A DNA stretch of 49,277 nt from a virus. Below the pieces are notes generated by a model that worked only from the letters and a program-made list of their open reading frames with translations, ran no database searches and was not told the origin of the DNA. A program made the position numbers and the translations under genes. The stretch covers positions 1-49,277 of the IMG/VR virus record IMGVR_UViG_3300047553_000442; one strand, 5' to 3'. Below are positions 6,953-13,930 of the stretch, in pieces. Every line of letters starts with the position of its first letter. The stretch's first letter is position 1.

Positions 6953-7705
6953 TTAATTTTCAAATAGATCAGGATAATCCACGCTTTCCACGTATTTGTT
7001 ATCTGAATTGTTTATTAATGTTAAACTTCTGAAGTCTTGATTTACTCCAAAATACACAGGGAAATTATAATCACCTTGATAGTGAAACACCCAAACCTTT
7101 GATCCCACTTCAGGAATACCAATTAATCCCTTTGTTTTGTTTACATGATTAGATGGTCTGTATGAATATGAATATGGATTATTATTAACAGAATAATTTC
7201 CTGTGGGGGATCTAAATGCATCTGATATTACCGTTTCCTTGTTTTCATATAGATATGATGGGCTAAAAGATCCCTTCTGAATTGTTGGAGGATTTTCGTC
7301 AATTGTTTGAAATCCTTCAGGATAATTACAGTCAGAAATAGTGGAGATTGGATCACCATCCTTATTATAGAATCTATAGTTACCTGATTCTCCAATCACA
7401 GGAAAGCATGGTTCTGCCCAAGGAATTGTATTACATATTTCTTCAAATACTTTAGTATCTTCCCAATCACCAACCTTTTCTTTCTCTGATCCTGTCTTTG
7501 GATTGGTGTTGATACCGGGGGATTTTAGAATAAAGGTTTGAAACTTCTCGATCCATTCATCATAGGGCTGGTTCGACAATTCTGGTATAAAGACCTTAAC
7601 TCTATTCATTTTAAGAGGATCATTGTTTTTAACAACAATTCCTCTAAAGAATGATTGGTCATTCCTTCTATATTCAGCACCAGCACCAGATCCTCTTACA
7701 AACAT
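6953..7705 (-). CDS. gp5-like baseplate hub, OB-fold part
   Basis: A 250-residue protein with the features of the gp5 N-terminal OB-fold: FFRGIVVKNNDPLKMNRVKV near residue 20 and, near the end, IGIPEVGSKVWVFHYQGDYN with NFPVYFG, the strand pair typical of gp5/VgrG hub domains. T4 gp5 joins OB-fold, lysozyme and needle in one chain; here hub and needle are two adjacent genes with a 2-base gap. This suggests translational coupling and a joint spike assembly. A GTAAATA motif lies 7 bases before the ATG, with a TTGACA further upstream. Confidence 0.75.
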   Translation of the reverse strand: MFVRGSGAGAEYRRNDQSFFRGIVVKNNDPLKMNRVKVFIPELSNQPYDEWIEKFQTFILKSPGINTNPKTGSEKEKVGDWEDTKVFEEICNTIPWAEPCFPVIGESGNYRFYNKDGDPISTISDCNYPEGFQTIDENPPTIQKGSFSPSYLYENKETVISDAFRSPTGNYSVNNNPYSYSYRPSNHVNKTKGLIGIPEVGSKVWVFHYQGDYNFPVYFGVNQDFRSLTLINNSDNKYVESVDYPDLFEN

Positions 7706-7712
7706 GTATTAT

Positions 7713-7719
7713 TATTTAC
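7713..7719 (-). promoter_or_regulatory. Late-promoter-like GTAAATA, 7 bases before ATG
   Basis: GTAAATA on the minus strand before the hub gene start at 7705. TTGACA lies 15 bp further upstream (7735-7740), so this site could also be read as an ordinary sigma70 promoter. Confidence 0.5.
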
Positions 7720-7741
7720 TTCGCTAGGGGAAATGTCAAAG

Positions 7742-7768
7742 AAAAAAGCACCCCTAATGGAGTGCTTT
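7742..7768 (-). terminator. Rho-independent terminator
   Basis: Minus strand: AAAGCACTCC - ATTA - GGGGTGCTTT, then TTT. The 10-bp stem lies downstream of the 7800-8450 gene and upstream of the hub promoter. Confidence 0.85.
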
Positions 7769-7799
7769 AATCTATGATGAACACAAACAACAATATGAA

Positions 7800-8450
7800 T
7801 TAGATATAACCGTATAACCATTTTCTGCGGGATTCGGCATCTACCACATCGGTTTGACCCTTAGCAAAGGTTCCTGATAGTGGTTGTACTGAAAGTGCAG
7901 TAGTTAGAGTATAAATTGTATAGGTCTTGTTAGCAGCATTAATGTCAGAAATTAATGCGATTTCTGAACCATGATATGCTGTATCGATGAATAGGTTGTT
8001 ACCACCAACATTGATAGCTACTGCTAGGTTATTTGGAGCAGCAGAAAGGAAGGTGATTCCATTGCTTGTTCCATTTGTGGAAAGAACACTTAAGCTAAAG
8101 GCTGCAAGGTCTGCCTGTGTAAGATTTTTAACATATGGTTTGGTTACACCAACGGTTGTAAGGAATGGGTTGATGGTGTAGACCGAATATGCTCTGACAT
8201 TATTATCAAGAGCTTTAACGACTGCCACTTGTTGACCAGCATATGCAGTATCGATTGCAAATCTTGATCCATCAATTGTGTAATAGATCAATGCATCATC
8301 TAAAGTTGCAACTGGAGTGAATGCAATACCAACATCGTTGGTTGAAAGAGAAATAATGTTAACACCTGAACCAGATAATGCAGAACCGATTAGCTGTGGG
8401 TTAGAATACTTTGCAGCGGAAAGTAGGGTTGTTGTGAATGCGTATGACAT
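7800..8450 (-). CDS. Duplicated-domain protein next to the capsid gene
   Basis: A 216-residue, Ala/Ser/Thr-rich, beta-strand-type protein with an internal duplication. FAIDTAYAGQQVAVV (IDTAY at residues 66-70) and LFIDTAYHGSEIALI (IDTAY at 155-159) are each followed about 18 residues later by YSVYTI or YTIYTL. I recognise no family. It has its own late-type motif and is bracketed by terminators just downstream of gp23, which suggests strong late expression. A capsid decoration or other abundant virion protein is a reasonable guess. The basic-aromatic C-terminus (RRKWLYGYI) could be an attachment tail. Confidence 0.7.
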   Translation of the reverse strand: MSYAFTTTLLSAAKYSNPQLIGSALSGSGVNIISLSTNDVGIAFTPVATLDDALIYYTIDGSRFAIDTAYAGQQVAVVKALDNNVRAYSVYTINPFLTTVGVTKPYVKNLTQADLAAFSLSVLSTNGTSNGITFLSAAPNNLAVAINVGGNNLFIDTAYHGSEIALISDINAANKTYTIYTLTTALSVQPLSGTFAKGQTDVVDAESRRKWLYGYI

Positions 8451-8455
8451 ACTAT

Positions 8456-8462
8456 TATTTAG
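8456..8462 (-). promoter_or_regulatory. Late-promoter-like CTAAATA, 5 bases before ATG
   Basis: CTAAATA exactly 5 bases before the ATG at 8450. It lies between the gp23 terminator and the duplicated-domain gene. Confidence 0.6.
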
Positions 8463-8501
8463 TATTTGATCTATAAAAAAAGTAAAATAACGTAAAAATA
8501 A

Positions 8502-8538
8502 GCAAAGAAAAAGGGAGGGTCTTCGGCCCCTCCCTTTT
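8502..8538 (-). terminator. Terminator after the major capsid gene
   Basis: Minus strand: AAAAGGGAGGG stem paired with CCCTCCCTTTT, followed by a T-rich tail (TTTTTCTTT). The + strand form has a C(TTCG)G loop. It is the strongest hairpin in the window, as expected after gp23. Confidence 0.9.
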
Positions 8539-8564
8539 AAAATCGATGCTATTTGCCTTTTTAC

Positions 8565-10025
8565 TTACAGATAAGTCGAGACTGTACCCGGAGTAAATGC
8601 AACACCAAGACCCTTAACGATAATTAAGTGGTAGTATAGATTAGATCCGAATATGTTATTAACGATACCATAACGGGTCATCAGACCAACGCGAGGAGTA
8701 AAGTTAACAGGATCGATAGCTCTTTGAACCATGATCGGGATATACGGACAGTAGATAATACCTGTATCGTAGTACTCAGATCCCTTATAACCCATCAATG
8801 CATACTCAACAGGTTCCGACATAGTGCGGTTTCCAGTGTAGTAGTTATTTGTTGGATAGTAAGTGGTATTTTGTACTTCGGTTCTAGTATCACGGTAAAC
8901 GGTGAATCTTGCTCCTACGGTTCCTACCTTAGCGATACCAACACCAGCAGTCGAGACTGTGCCATTGATTTCGTATACTTTGAAGTCAGGAAGCATTTCA
9001 AGGATGCTGCAAACGCGAGGAGTTGCAATAATGAAATTGGCAGCACCTCTACGGTTACGAGCAGCCATACGGCCTGCTTCGATAATCAGTTTTTGGTAGA
9101 AAGTGAGATTTCTCTCAGCAGTCCAACGACCATCAGCACTTACAGGACTCCAGAAGGAGTATCCTGCTCCATAACCTGCGTTCATAGCAGCTTGGATCAT
9201 TCTCATCACAACTTCACGGTCAATCTCAGCTTGAATTTCATAAGACATTGCGTTAGTAAGCTCGCCATCGATGTCGATGCCTTGCATATTCTTAACGTCT
9301 TGTTCAAGTTCAATAGACCAACGTGTTGCGAGTCTGCGTGTTCCAGCCTCAACGGAGGTTTTTTCGAATTTCATCTCAATTTGAGGAATACGGCCAGTGG
9401 CTTCATAGTTCTCAAGAAGTTGGGCTACACCCTGATCTTGATGTGAGAAGATCCATTGATCGTTACCTGATAATGCACCAGAAGATACACCAGTGAAACG
9501 AGTATCAAGTAATTGATATCCGAGTTCATTGGTAACAGCATTGGAGTTACCAGTATATCCAAGACCGGGATTTGTACCACCAGTTGCAGCAGTCTTACCC
9601 ACACCGTCCACATCACTCAAGTATGTTGATTGATATTGATAGCGGAGAGCAAATGCTAAACCGACAGGTCCACCCATTGGTTGGACACCGCAAATCTCTT
9701 GCGAGACTAATTCGGGGAAAGTACGTCTAATCATCGGAATAAGGATCTTTGGAAGTCTGGAGTCACCAGCAGCATAATTGTCGCCATTCACTTGAGCTTG
9801 CGGACCTGAGCCAGCAGCAGTTGTTGCGCCAAAGACACCACCAGAAGTTCCGGCTTCGTTAAGACACCATCTCTCTTGGTTCTCCATGAGTATAGCAGTT
9901 GTGCGATAAACGTGTTCATTTTGGATTTCAGCCACATCTTTCGAAGTGTAGTCCAGAATGCCTTTCCATTTTTCGACAATAGCATTTACGCTCTGTGGAG
10001 ACATGTGTTGAGGGATATTATTCAT
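8565..10025 (-). CDS. 23: Major capsid protein gp23
   Basis: A 486-residue protein of the T4 gp23 family (T4: 521), the HK97-fold subunit of the head hexamers. The N-terminus (SVNAIVEKWKGILDYTSKDV) and the ILMENQERW segment are family signatures. L55-N56-E57|A58 matches the (L/I)xE cleavage rule of the gp21 prohead protease and is the likely maturation site. It follows gp22 after a 60-base gap with a small hairpin, and a strong terminator follows. No TAAATA motif lies in front, so it may be expressed by read-through from gp21-gp22 or from an unrecognised start. The 5' leader has an A-rich AGAAAGAAA rather than a strong Shine-Dalgarno. Confidence 0.95.
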   Translation of the reverse strand: MNNIPQHMSPQSVNAIVEKWKGILDYTSKDVAEIQNEHVYRTTAILMENQERWCLNEAGTSGGVFGATTAAGSGPQAQVNGDNYAAGDSRLPKILIPMIRRTFPELVSQEICGVQPMGGPVGLAFALRYQYQSTYLSDVDGVGKTAATGGTNPGLGYTGNSNAVTNELGYQLLDTRFTGVSSGALSGNDQWIFSHQDQGVAQLLENYEATGRIPQIEMKFEKTSVEAGTRRLATRWSIELEQDVKNMQGIDIDGELTNAMSYEIQAEIDREVVMRMIQAAMNAGYGAGYSFWSPVSADGRWTAERNLTFYQKLIIEAGRMAARNRRGAANFIIATPRVCSILEMLPDFKVYEINGTVSTAGVGIAKVGTVGARFTVYRDTRTEVQNTTYYPTNNYYTGNRTMSEPVEYALMGYKGSEYYDTGIIYCPYIPIMVQRAIDPVNFTPRVGLMTRYGIVNNIFGSNLYYHLIIVKGLGVAFTPGTVSTYL

Positions 10026-10054
10026 AATAATAGTTTCTTTCTATTTGTTCGTTC

Positions 10055-10068
10055 AGGTCTTGTGACCT
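10055..10068. other. Small hairpin in the gp22-gp23 gap
   Basis: AGGTC - TTGT - GACCT, a 5-bp stem 30 bases before the gp23 start. It could be an mRNA-processing or stability element for the capsid message, or chance. Confidence 0.3.
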
Positions 10069-10085
10069 CATAGTTCTTGGTGAAA

Positions 10086-10979
10086 TTACATTAATCCTTT
10101 ACCTTTAGAAAGGACTGATAGATAATCGTTTTCAAGGGGGTTAACGGATTCAGATTTCTTCTCTTCGATTACTTTCTTATCCACTTTAGATGCAACAAAG
10201 TCGGGAACAACTTTTCTGCTCTTGATTGCTTCTTCTTTAAGATTTTCGCGTCTGCTCTTGTCTTGTTTATCAAACAGACGAGAAACATAGTCGAAGTTTT
10301 CTTCAATAAATTTTGGAGACTTATCAGAAAGGGCTTTTCTGACAAACTTTTTCTTGTCTTCAGAGAATTTTGCAGTCTTCTCTTCAAGAATGGAAGTAAC
10401 CTTCATCTTTTCGTGTTGTTCAAGAAGGGCTTCATACTTTTTCTTAAGGTCTACATTTTCCTTAGCAAGCGTGTCGATTTGTTTCTTACCATCGATCATG
10501 GCATCTTTGATAGAATCCTTCATCACAGCAGAATCAACGGCTAGAACACCACGAAGGTTTTCCAGAACCACATATGCATTCTTATTCTTAACAGCTTCTT
10601 CAATACCTAGATTATCTAGAGACTCTTTAAGGTATTCGTCTAAATAGCTGCTGATAGACTCCACAAGTTGAGCTTTGAACTTTGCGGCTTCTTTTTTATT
10701 AGCCTTTTCATAAATCTTGCTAAGAGTTTGTAACTTTTTAGCATTTGACTTATCGATTGATTCGGCAATCAATTTCATCTTTGCTGTATGATCCTTATCG
10801 ATTGACTCGATCAGGTTTGCCAACTTGGTAGCATAGATTTCGTCTTGTTCTAGAAGAGCAGCTTCAACACTTAAATCAACCTTATGATTAAATGCTTGTT
10901 CAATTGCTGCAAGAGTTTCTTCGCTCAATACCTTTTGAACGTCCTCCGAGAATAATTGTTTTAATTTGTTTTTGTCCAT
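10086..10979 (-). CDS. 22: Prohead scaffold/core protein gp22
   Basis: A 297-residue, highly charged, helical, coiled-coil-rich protein between the protease/core genes and gp23, the position and character of T4 gp22 (269 residues). It forms the core around which the prohead assembles and is then degraded by gp21. Several LxE/IxE sites (NLIE, LIAE) suit that fate. The ATG at 10979 (MDKNKLKQLF) is chosen because a longer in-frame extension would read through the end of the upstream gene. Confidence 0.85.
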   Translation of the reverse strand: MDKNKLKQLFSEDVQKVLSEETLAAIEQAFNHKVDLSVEAALLEQDEIYATKLANLIESIDKDHTAKMKLIAESIDKSNAKKLQTLSKIYEKANKKEAAKFKAQLVESISSYLDEYLKESLDNLGIEEAVKNKNAYVVLENLRGVLAVDSAVMKDSIKDAMIDGKKQIDTLAKENVDLKKKYEALLEQHEKMKVTSILEEKTAKFSEDKKKFVRKALSDKSPKFIEENFDYVSRLFDKQDKSRRENLKEEAIKSRKVVPDFVASKVDKKVIEEKKSESVNPLENDYLSVLSKGKGLM

Positions 10980-10983
10980 GATT

Positions 10984-11418
10984 TTAGAATAGTGGTTTGG
11001 CGAATTCTTGTTCAATGCGTTTTTGAACTTTTTTCGCAATTGCGTTATTAATATATTTATTCGCAGCAGCATAATTTTTATCGAAAATATGCTTAACAAA
11101 CTCGTTTATATCGGTATTTTCATCTAAATTCTCATTTCTATCATAAGAACCCTTACCTTTTTTGGGTTTATGAGCTTTAGTTAATGGAGCATACTTTTTA
11201 CGCTCTTTTACCTTTGGACCTTTAAAGGTGGCTTTACCATCCTTTTCAATCTTCTTAGAAATCTTTTCTTCGTCCTCATCTTTGATGAAGTCGTCAACCT
11301 GATCTTCGGTCATTTCTTTTGATGCTTTTTTGGCAGCACCAGATACATTCTTCTGGCCTTTTTTAGCACCTTTTACAGCACCGAAGAATTTTTTCTGCTT
11401 TTCTGATTTAGCTGGCAT
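10984..11418 (-). CDS. Prohead core-type protein (DUF3008-like start)
   Basis: A 144-residue, very Lys-rich protein. The N-terminus MPAKSEKQKKFFGAVKGAKK resembles the small DUF3008-type phage proteins. The C-terminal 45 residues (INEFVKHIF..., AAANKYINNAIAKK) look like the amphipathic segment of T4-type core proteins gp67/gp68. L-D-E and I-N-E at the domain junction fit gp21 cleavage. It lies between gp21 and gp22, where core components sit in T4-like genomes. Its own ATAAATA motif lies 5 bases before the ATG. Confidence 0.6.
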   Translation of the reverse strand: MPAKSEKQKKFFGAVKGAKKGQKNVSGAAKKASKEMTEDQVDDFIKDEDEEKISKKIEKDGKATFKGPKVKERKKYAPLTKAHKPKKGKGSYDRNENLDENTDINEFVKHIFDKNYAAANKYINNAIAKKVQKRIEQEFAKPLF

Positions 11419-11423
11419 AGTAG

Positions 11424-11430
11424 TATTTAT
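11424..11430 (-). promoter_or_regulatory. Late-promoter-like ATAAATA, 5 bases before ATG
   Basis: ATAAATA exactly 5 bases before the ATG at 11418. It overlaps the last codons of gp21. Confidence 0.55.
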
Positions 11431-12095
11431 CCTAATGAGTTAATAAATTTGATAACTTGTTCACGAAGAAACGCATCTATGTCCTTTTTTGGCAGTTTTG
11501 AGATGGTTTTTTCGAAATCTTCATACAATTCCTCAAATCTTCCGCTTTCGTCTAGGACGAAGCTCTTGGATTCTAGAATTCCATTAACAAATGCTTTTGG
11601 ATAGCTTGGGTCTGCAACTGCATCAATTGCGACTAGGTAAAGGTTCTCAACTAGATTATAATCGGCATTTTCCTTTAAAGAACCCAAGGCTCTTGTGGAA
11701 ACACCCACCTTAACTCCATCATTAATAAGGGATCTTAAAATTTGACCACAGGGAGTAGATAGCACCTTTGACTTACCGTGGAAACCACCTTCTTCTTCAT
11801 AAAGCTCTGTAACTAAGTGACATGCTCTTTCAAGATTAACATCAGCAGAACTTGGGTGATTCAATTCCCCCATTGCTCTTCCCGGTTTAACCATCTCTTC
11901 AATGTATCTATTTACATCTTTTCTGGTTTCGTCTAATCCATATAGTCTCTTGTTTTTGTTAACTATATCACAACCAATGAATGGTCCCTTGATATATAGA
12001 GTGGACTGTCCCTTTAGATTAGCTTGTTCTTCAACATATTCATAGTTGTCGAATGCATCGGGATTCTCTGCAATTAATTTTAATTTTAGTGCCAT
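11427..12095 (-). CDS. 21: Prohead core protease gp21
   Basis: A 222-residue serine protease of the T4 gp21 (S77) family (T4: 212). Recognisable blocks are YIKGPFIGCDIVNKNKRLYG, GELNHPSSADVN (His region), GVKVGVSTRALGSL (nucleophile Ser region) and AIDAVADPSYPKAFV (Asp region). It matures the prohead by cutting capsid and core proteins after (L/I)xE. The ATG at 12095 is preferred over longer options because the ATAAATA motif lies 5 bases before it and the family begins here. Confidence 0.9.
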   Translation of the reverse strand: MALKLKLIAENPDAFDNYEYVEEQANLKGQSTLYIKGPFIGCDIVNKNKRLYGLDETRKDVNRYIEEMVKPGRAMGELNHPSSADVNLERACHLVTELYEEEGGFHGKSKVLSTPCGQILRSLINDGVKVGVSTRALGSLKENADYNLVENLYLVAIDAVADPSYPKAFVNGILESKSFVLDESGRFEELYEDFEKTISKLPKKDIDAFLREQVIKFINSLG

Positions 12096-12100
12096 GTATA

Positions 12101-12107
12101 TATTTAT
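12101..12107 (-). promoter_or_regulatory. Late-promoter-like ATAAATA, 5 bases before gp21
   Basis: ATAAATA exactly 5 bases before the ATG at 12095. Confidence 0.6.
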
Positions 12108-12124
12108 TGTATTTTTTCTAAATT

Positions 12125-12586
12125 CTATTGATTTAGTTCCTTTTCTGTAATAATAATGAACTCCATACCACGTTTTTTGGCAAATTCTCTGGCTGATGGC
12201 CATTTATCATTATTATTTGCCCATTGGAGTTGTTCATATAGAACAGTAGACCTCTTTTTTCTCTTAGACTGTTTGGGTTGAACTGTCTGACTATGCGGCT
12301 TAATTTCTATTAAGTACTTCTTAATTTGATTACCTTCTAAGATTTCCACATAATTATCCACATAATATGTCCTTTTCTTTTTCTTAACAGAATCATAGTA
12401 AGGAATCTTTACGGACTCACTGGACCATTTAAGAATTGTGTCTGTACGGTCACACCATAACATGAACTTTAACTCCAGACCTGATCTATACACAATTGGA
12501 CCTTTACCTAAGTATTTCTCAGGATGAATAGGATTATAGAATCCCTGCTTAAACCTTTTATCTCTTATTAGTTTTAAGTCCCCCAT
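12125..12586 (-). CDS. 4: Head completion protein gp4 (gp50/gp4)
   Basis: A 153-residue protein matching the T4 gp4 family (150 residues). The pattern is HPEKYLGKGPIVYRSGLELK, then WCDRTDTILKWSSESVKIPY, then VDNYVEILEG and KYLIEIKPHSQT. The E...D...E-x-K layout is that of a restriction-endonuclease-like fold. In T4 it acts late in head completion, probably trimming or sealing packaged DNA ends before the neck attaches. A GTAAATA motif lies 5 bases before the ATG. Confidence 0.85.
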   Translation of the reverse strand: MGDLKLIRDKRFKQGFYNPIHPEKYLGKGPIVYRSGLELKFMLWCDRTDTILKWSSESVKIPYYDSVKKKKRTYYVDNYVEILEGNQIKKYLIEIKPHSQTVQPKQSKRKKRSTVLYEQLQWANNNDKWPSAREFAKKRGMEFIIITEKELNQ

Positions 12587-12590
12587 AAAA

Positions 12591-12821
12591 TTATTTACTA
12601 TCGGTCTTTATAATAGTAACATCGGACTTGATAGCTTTCATCTGTTCTTCAAGTCTAGCTATTCTAATTTCAATAGTGAGATTTCTAGTAACTTCCTCTT
12701 TAATGCGATTTTCCATGCGGTCTTTCAAGGTTAGCCACATACCAACAGATCCCACCACTATTCCTATCAATGTCCCAATTGTTGCTAAAAGTTTACCGTT
12801 CATGTTATTATCCTTTGTCAT
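12591..12821 (-). CDS. Small membrane protein with coiled-coil tail
   Basis: A 76-residue protein: a short N-terminus, one membrane segment (LLATIGTLIGIVVGSVGMWL, residues 11-30), then a charged helix with heptad spacing. This is the one-pass topology of small phage membrane proteins such as holin-like or spanin-like proteins, but no lysis enzyme is nearby and I cannot assign it. Confidence 0.6.
   Translation of the reverse strand: MTKDNNMNGKLLATIGTLIGIVVGSVGMWLTLKDRMENRIKEEVTRNLTIEIRIARLEEQMKAIKSDVTIIKTDSK
12592..12598 (-). promoter_or_regulatory. Late-promoter-like GTAAATA, 5 bases before gp4
   Basis: GTAAATA exactly 5 bases before the ATG at 12586. It overlaps the stop codon region of the next upstream gene. 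Confidence 0.55.
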
Positions 12822-12823
12822 AT

Positions 12824-12830
12824 TATTTAC
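12824..12830 (-). promoter_or_regulatory. Late-promoter-like GTAAATA, 2 bases before ATG
   Basis: GTAAATA only 2 bases before the ATG at 12821, an outlier in spacing. If the 5-base rule holds, translation might begin elsewhere, for example at the second ATG (12803) with a leader. Confidence 0.4.
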
Positions 12831-13132
12831 TCCAAGTTAACTATTTTAAGAGATTCAAATACTTCAGAAGATACCACTTCTGACTCATCTATACTAGATA
12901 GGGTTAATTTAGAGAATGGCTTATGGAATATACCGTTTGGATGTGTTTCAGTGATTATATCCGCAGATATAGCATAACGACCATCGCTTAATAATATGGG
13001 AGTTACGCGCATATTAGATGTGGGATCTTGAACAGAAAGAATTATATTATTCTGTTGAGGAGTCAATATAATAAATAATTCCCTCAATTCTGAGTAATCT
13101 TTAATAGTTTCTAACAATTCTCTTGTAGTCAT
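12827..13132 (-). CDS. Unknown 101-residue protein
   Basis: I do not recognise this protein. It is a mixed alpha/beta sequence with a helical N-terminus (TTRELLETIKDYSELREL) followed by strands with alternating hydrophobics. It has no Cys and no membrane segment. It starts 2 bases after the stop of the tail protein upstream, so it is probably translated from the same message. Confidence 0.6.
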   Translation of the reverse strand: MTTRELLETIKDYSELRELFIILTPQQNNIILSVQDPTSNMRVTPILLSDGRYAISADIITETHPNGIFHKPFSKLTLSSIDESEVVSSEVFESLKIVNLE

Positions 13133-13134
13133 AA

Positions 13135-13566
13135 TTATCTTAATACTGATGAAACGGAATCGACATAGGTTCTAAATACTGATTCCATTGTCGCTAAATC
13201 TATGGAAGACCCTATAGCTCCTCCCCTACCTCTATGGTCTGAATGCTGGAACACGTTTATTCCATCGTCTTCACCAGTGGCGTAAAAAATTATTTGTTGT
13301 GATCCGGGTGCGGCTGATGTTTGGGTATTACTTTGATCCGCTTGACCTCCTCGACTTATCCATTCAGAAGCTCCAGTTCTTGACATTCCAATTAGCCCAA
13401 CAGCATTAGCATTAGCATCGGTAGTAACCGCACCAAGACACCTTACTCTCAGTGTCGTAACGCATAGCAAAGTCATCAGTTCCCCCCGCAACTCGCCCAC
13501 CACCAGCGTAATGACGAACGTTTGAGGAGGCTGTTGCTTGTAAATATTCCCAAATTGATCTATCAT
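13135..13566 (-). CDS. Tail protein, C-terminal part (+1 frame)
   Basis: The residues from about 13435 down (LGAVTTDANANAVGLIGMSR... to the stop) continue the protein begun in the neighbouring frame at 13924. The N-terminal residues of this frame, from the ATG at 13566, look like out-of-frame translation. The two parts join smoothly if one base is skipped in the sequence AAG-GTGT-CTT at 13441-13438, giving a protein of about 262 residues. The Gly/Ser/Thr-rich, IIFYATGEDDGIN-type sequence fits a virion adhesion domain of the lectin-like type. Confidence 0.6.
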   Translation of the reverse strand: MIDQFGNIYKQQPPQTFVITLVVGELRGELMTLLCVTTLRVRCLGAVTTDANANAVGLIGMSRTGASEWISRGGQADQSNTQTSAAPGSQQIIFYATGEDDGINVFQHSDHRGRGGAIGSSIDLATMESVFRTYVDSVSSVLR

Positions 13567-13924
13567 TTTGTGGAAGTAGATTATTGGTTATTCCGCTATA
13601 TAAATATTTGGTTGACCCGTCTCCCAATAGTCCCGTAATTCTATTATAATCAGCAGATACAAAATTATTATTAGTCCAAGATTTATTTGGACTTTTAATA
13701 TCAATTAATGCTCCCGCGAGAGTTCTTGCGCCCATCCTGACAGTCATTGATGATGTTTGATACCATAAAGAATAATTCTTCATATCAAGAACTAACTTAT
13801 TCATGGCTCTCTTCACGTCTTGTTCTAGATATGAACTATCTGCATCCTCCACAGCATTTATCCAAGTCTTAGCGTCTGGATCTAAATGTAAAGTTGTAGT
13901 ATATAAATTTCTAGTTATAAACAT
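13412..13924 (-). CDS. Tail protein, N-terminal part, ends at a frameshift
   Basis: A 170-residue frame whose last nine residues (from VSWCGYYRC) are out of character and end at TAA. The body matches a phage tail/adhesin type: an N-terminal segment on a residue-numbered region (YLEQDVKRAMNKLVLDMK, SLWYQTSSM) and then a lectin-like beta domain (NNNFVSADYNRITGLLGDGS, NDRSIWEYLQA). The family continues in the +1 frame (13135-13566). Causes could be programmed +1 frameshifting, a true inactivating insertion, or a read error in GTGT. It directly follows the 1222-residue fiber. Confidence 0.65.
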   Translation of the reverse strand: MFITRNLYTTTLHLDPDAKTWINAVEDADSSYLEQDVKRAMNKLVLDMKNYSLWYQTSSMTVRMGARTLAGALIDIKSPNKSWTNNNFVSADYNRITGLLGDGSTKYLYSGITNNLLPQNDRSIWEYLQATASSNVRHYAGGGRVAGGTDDFAMRYDTESKVSWCGYYRC

Positions 13925-13930
13925 AATGTA

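Noticed and set aside
8724-9446. A 240-codon open frame on the plus strand opposite gp23
   Set aside because: It is antisense to the conserved capsid gene, its product has low-complexity Ser/Cys-rich sequence, and no start signal precedes it.
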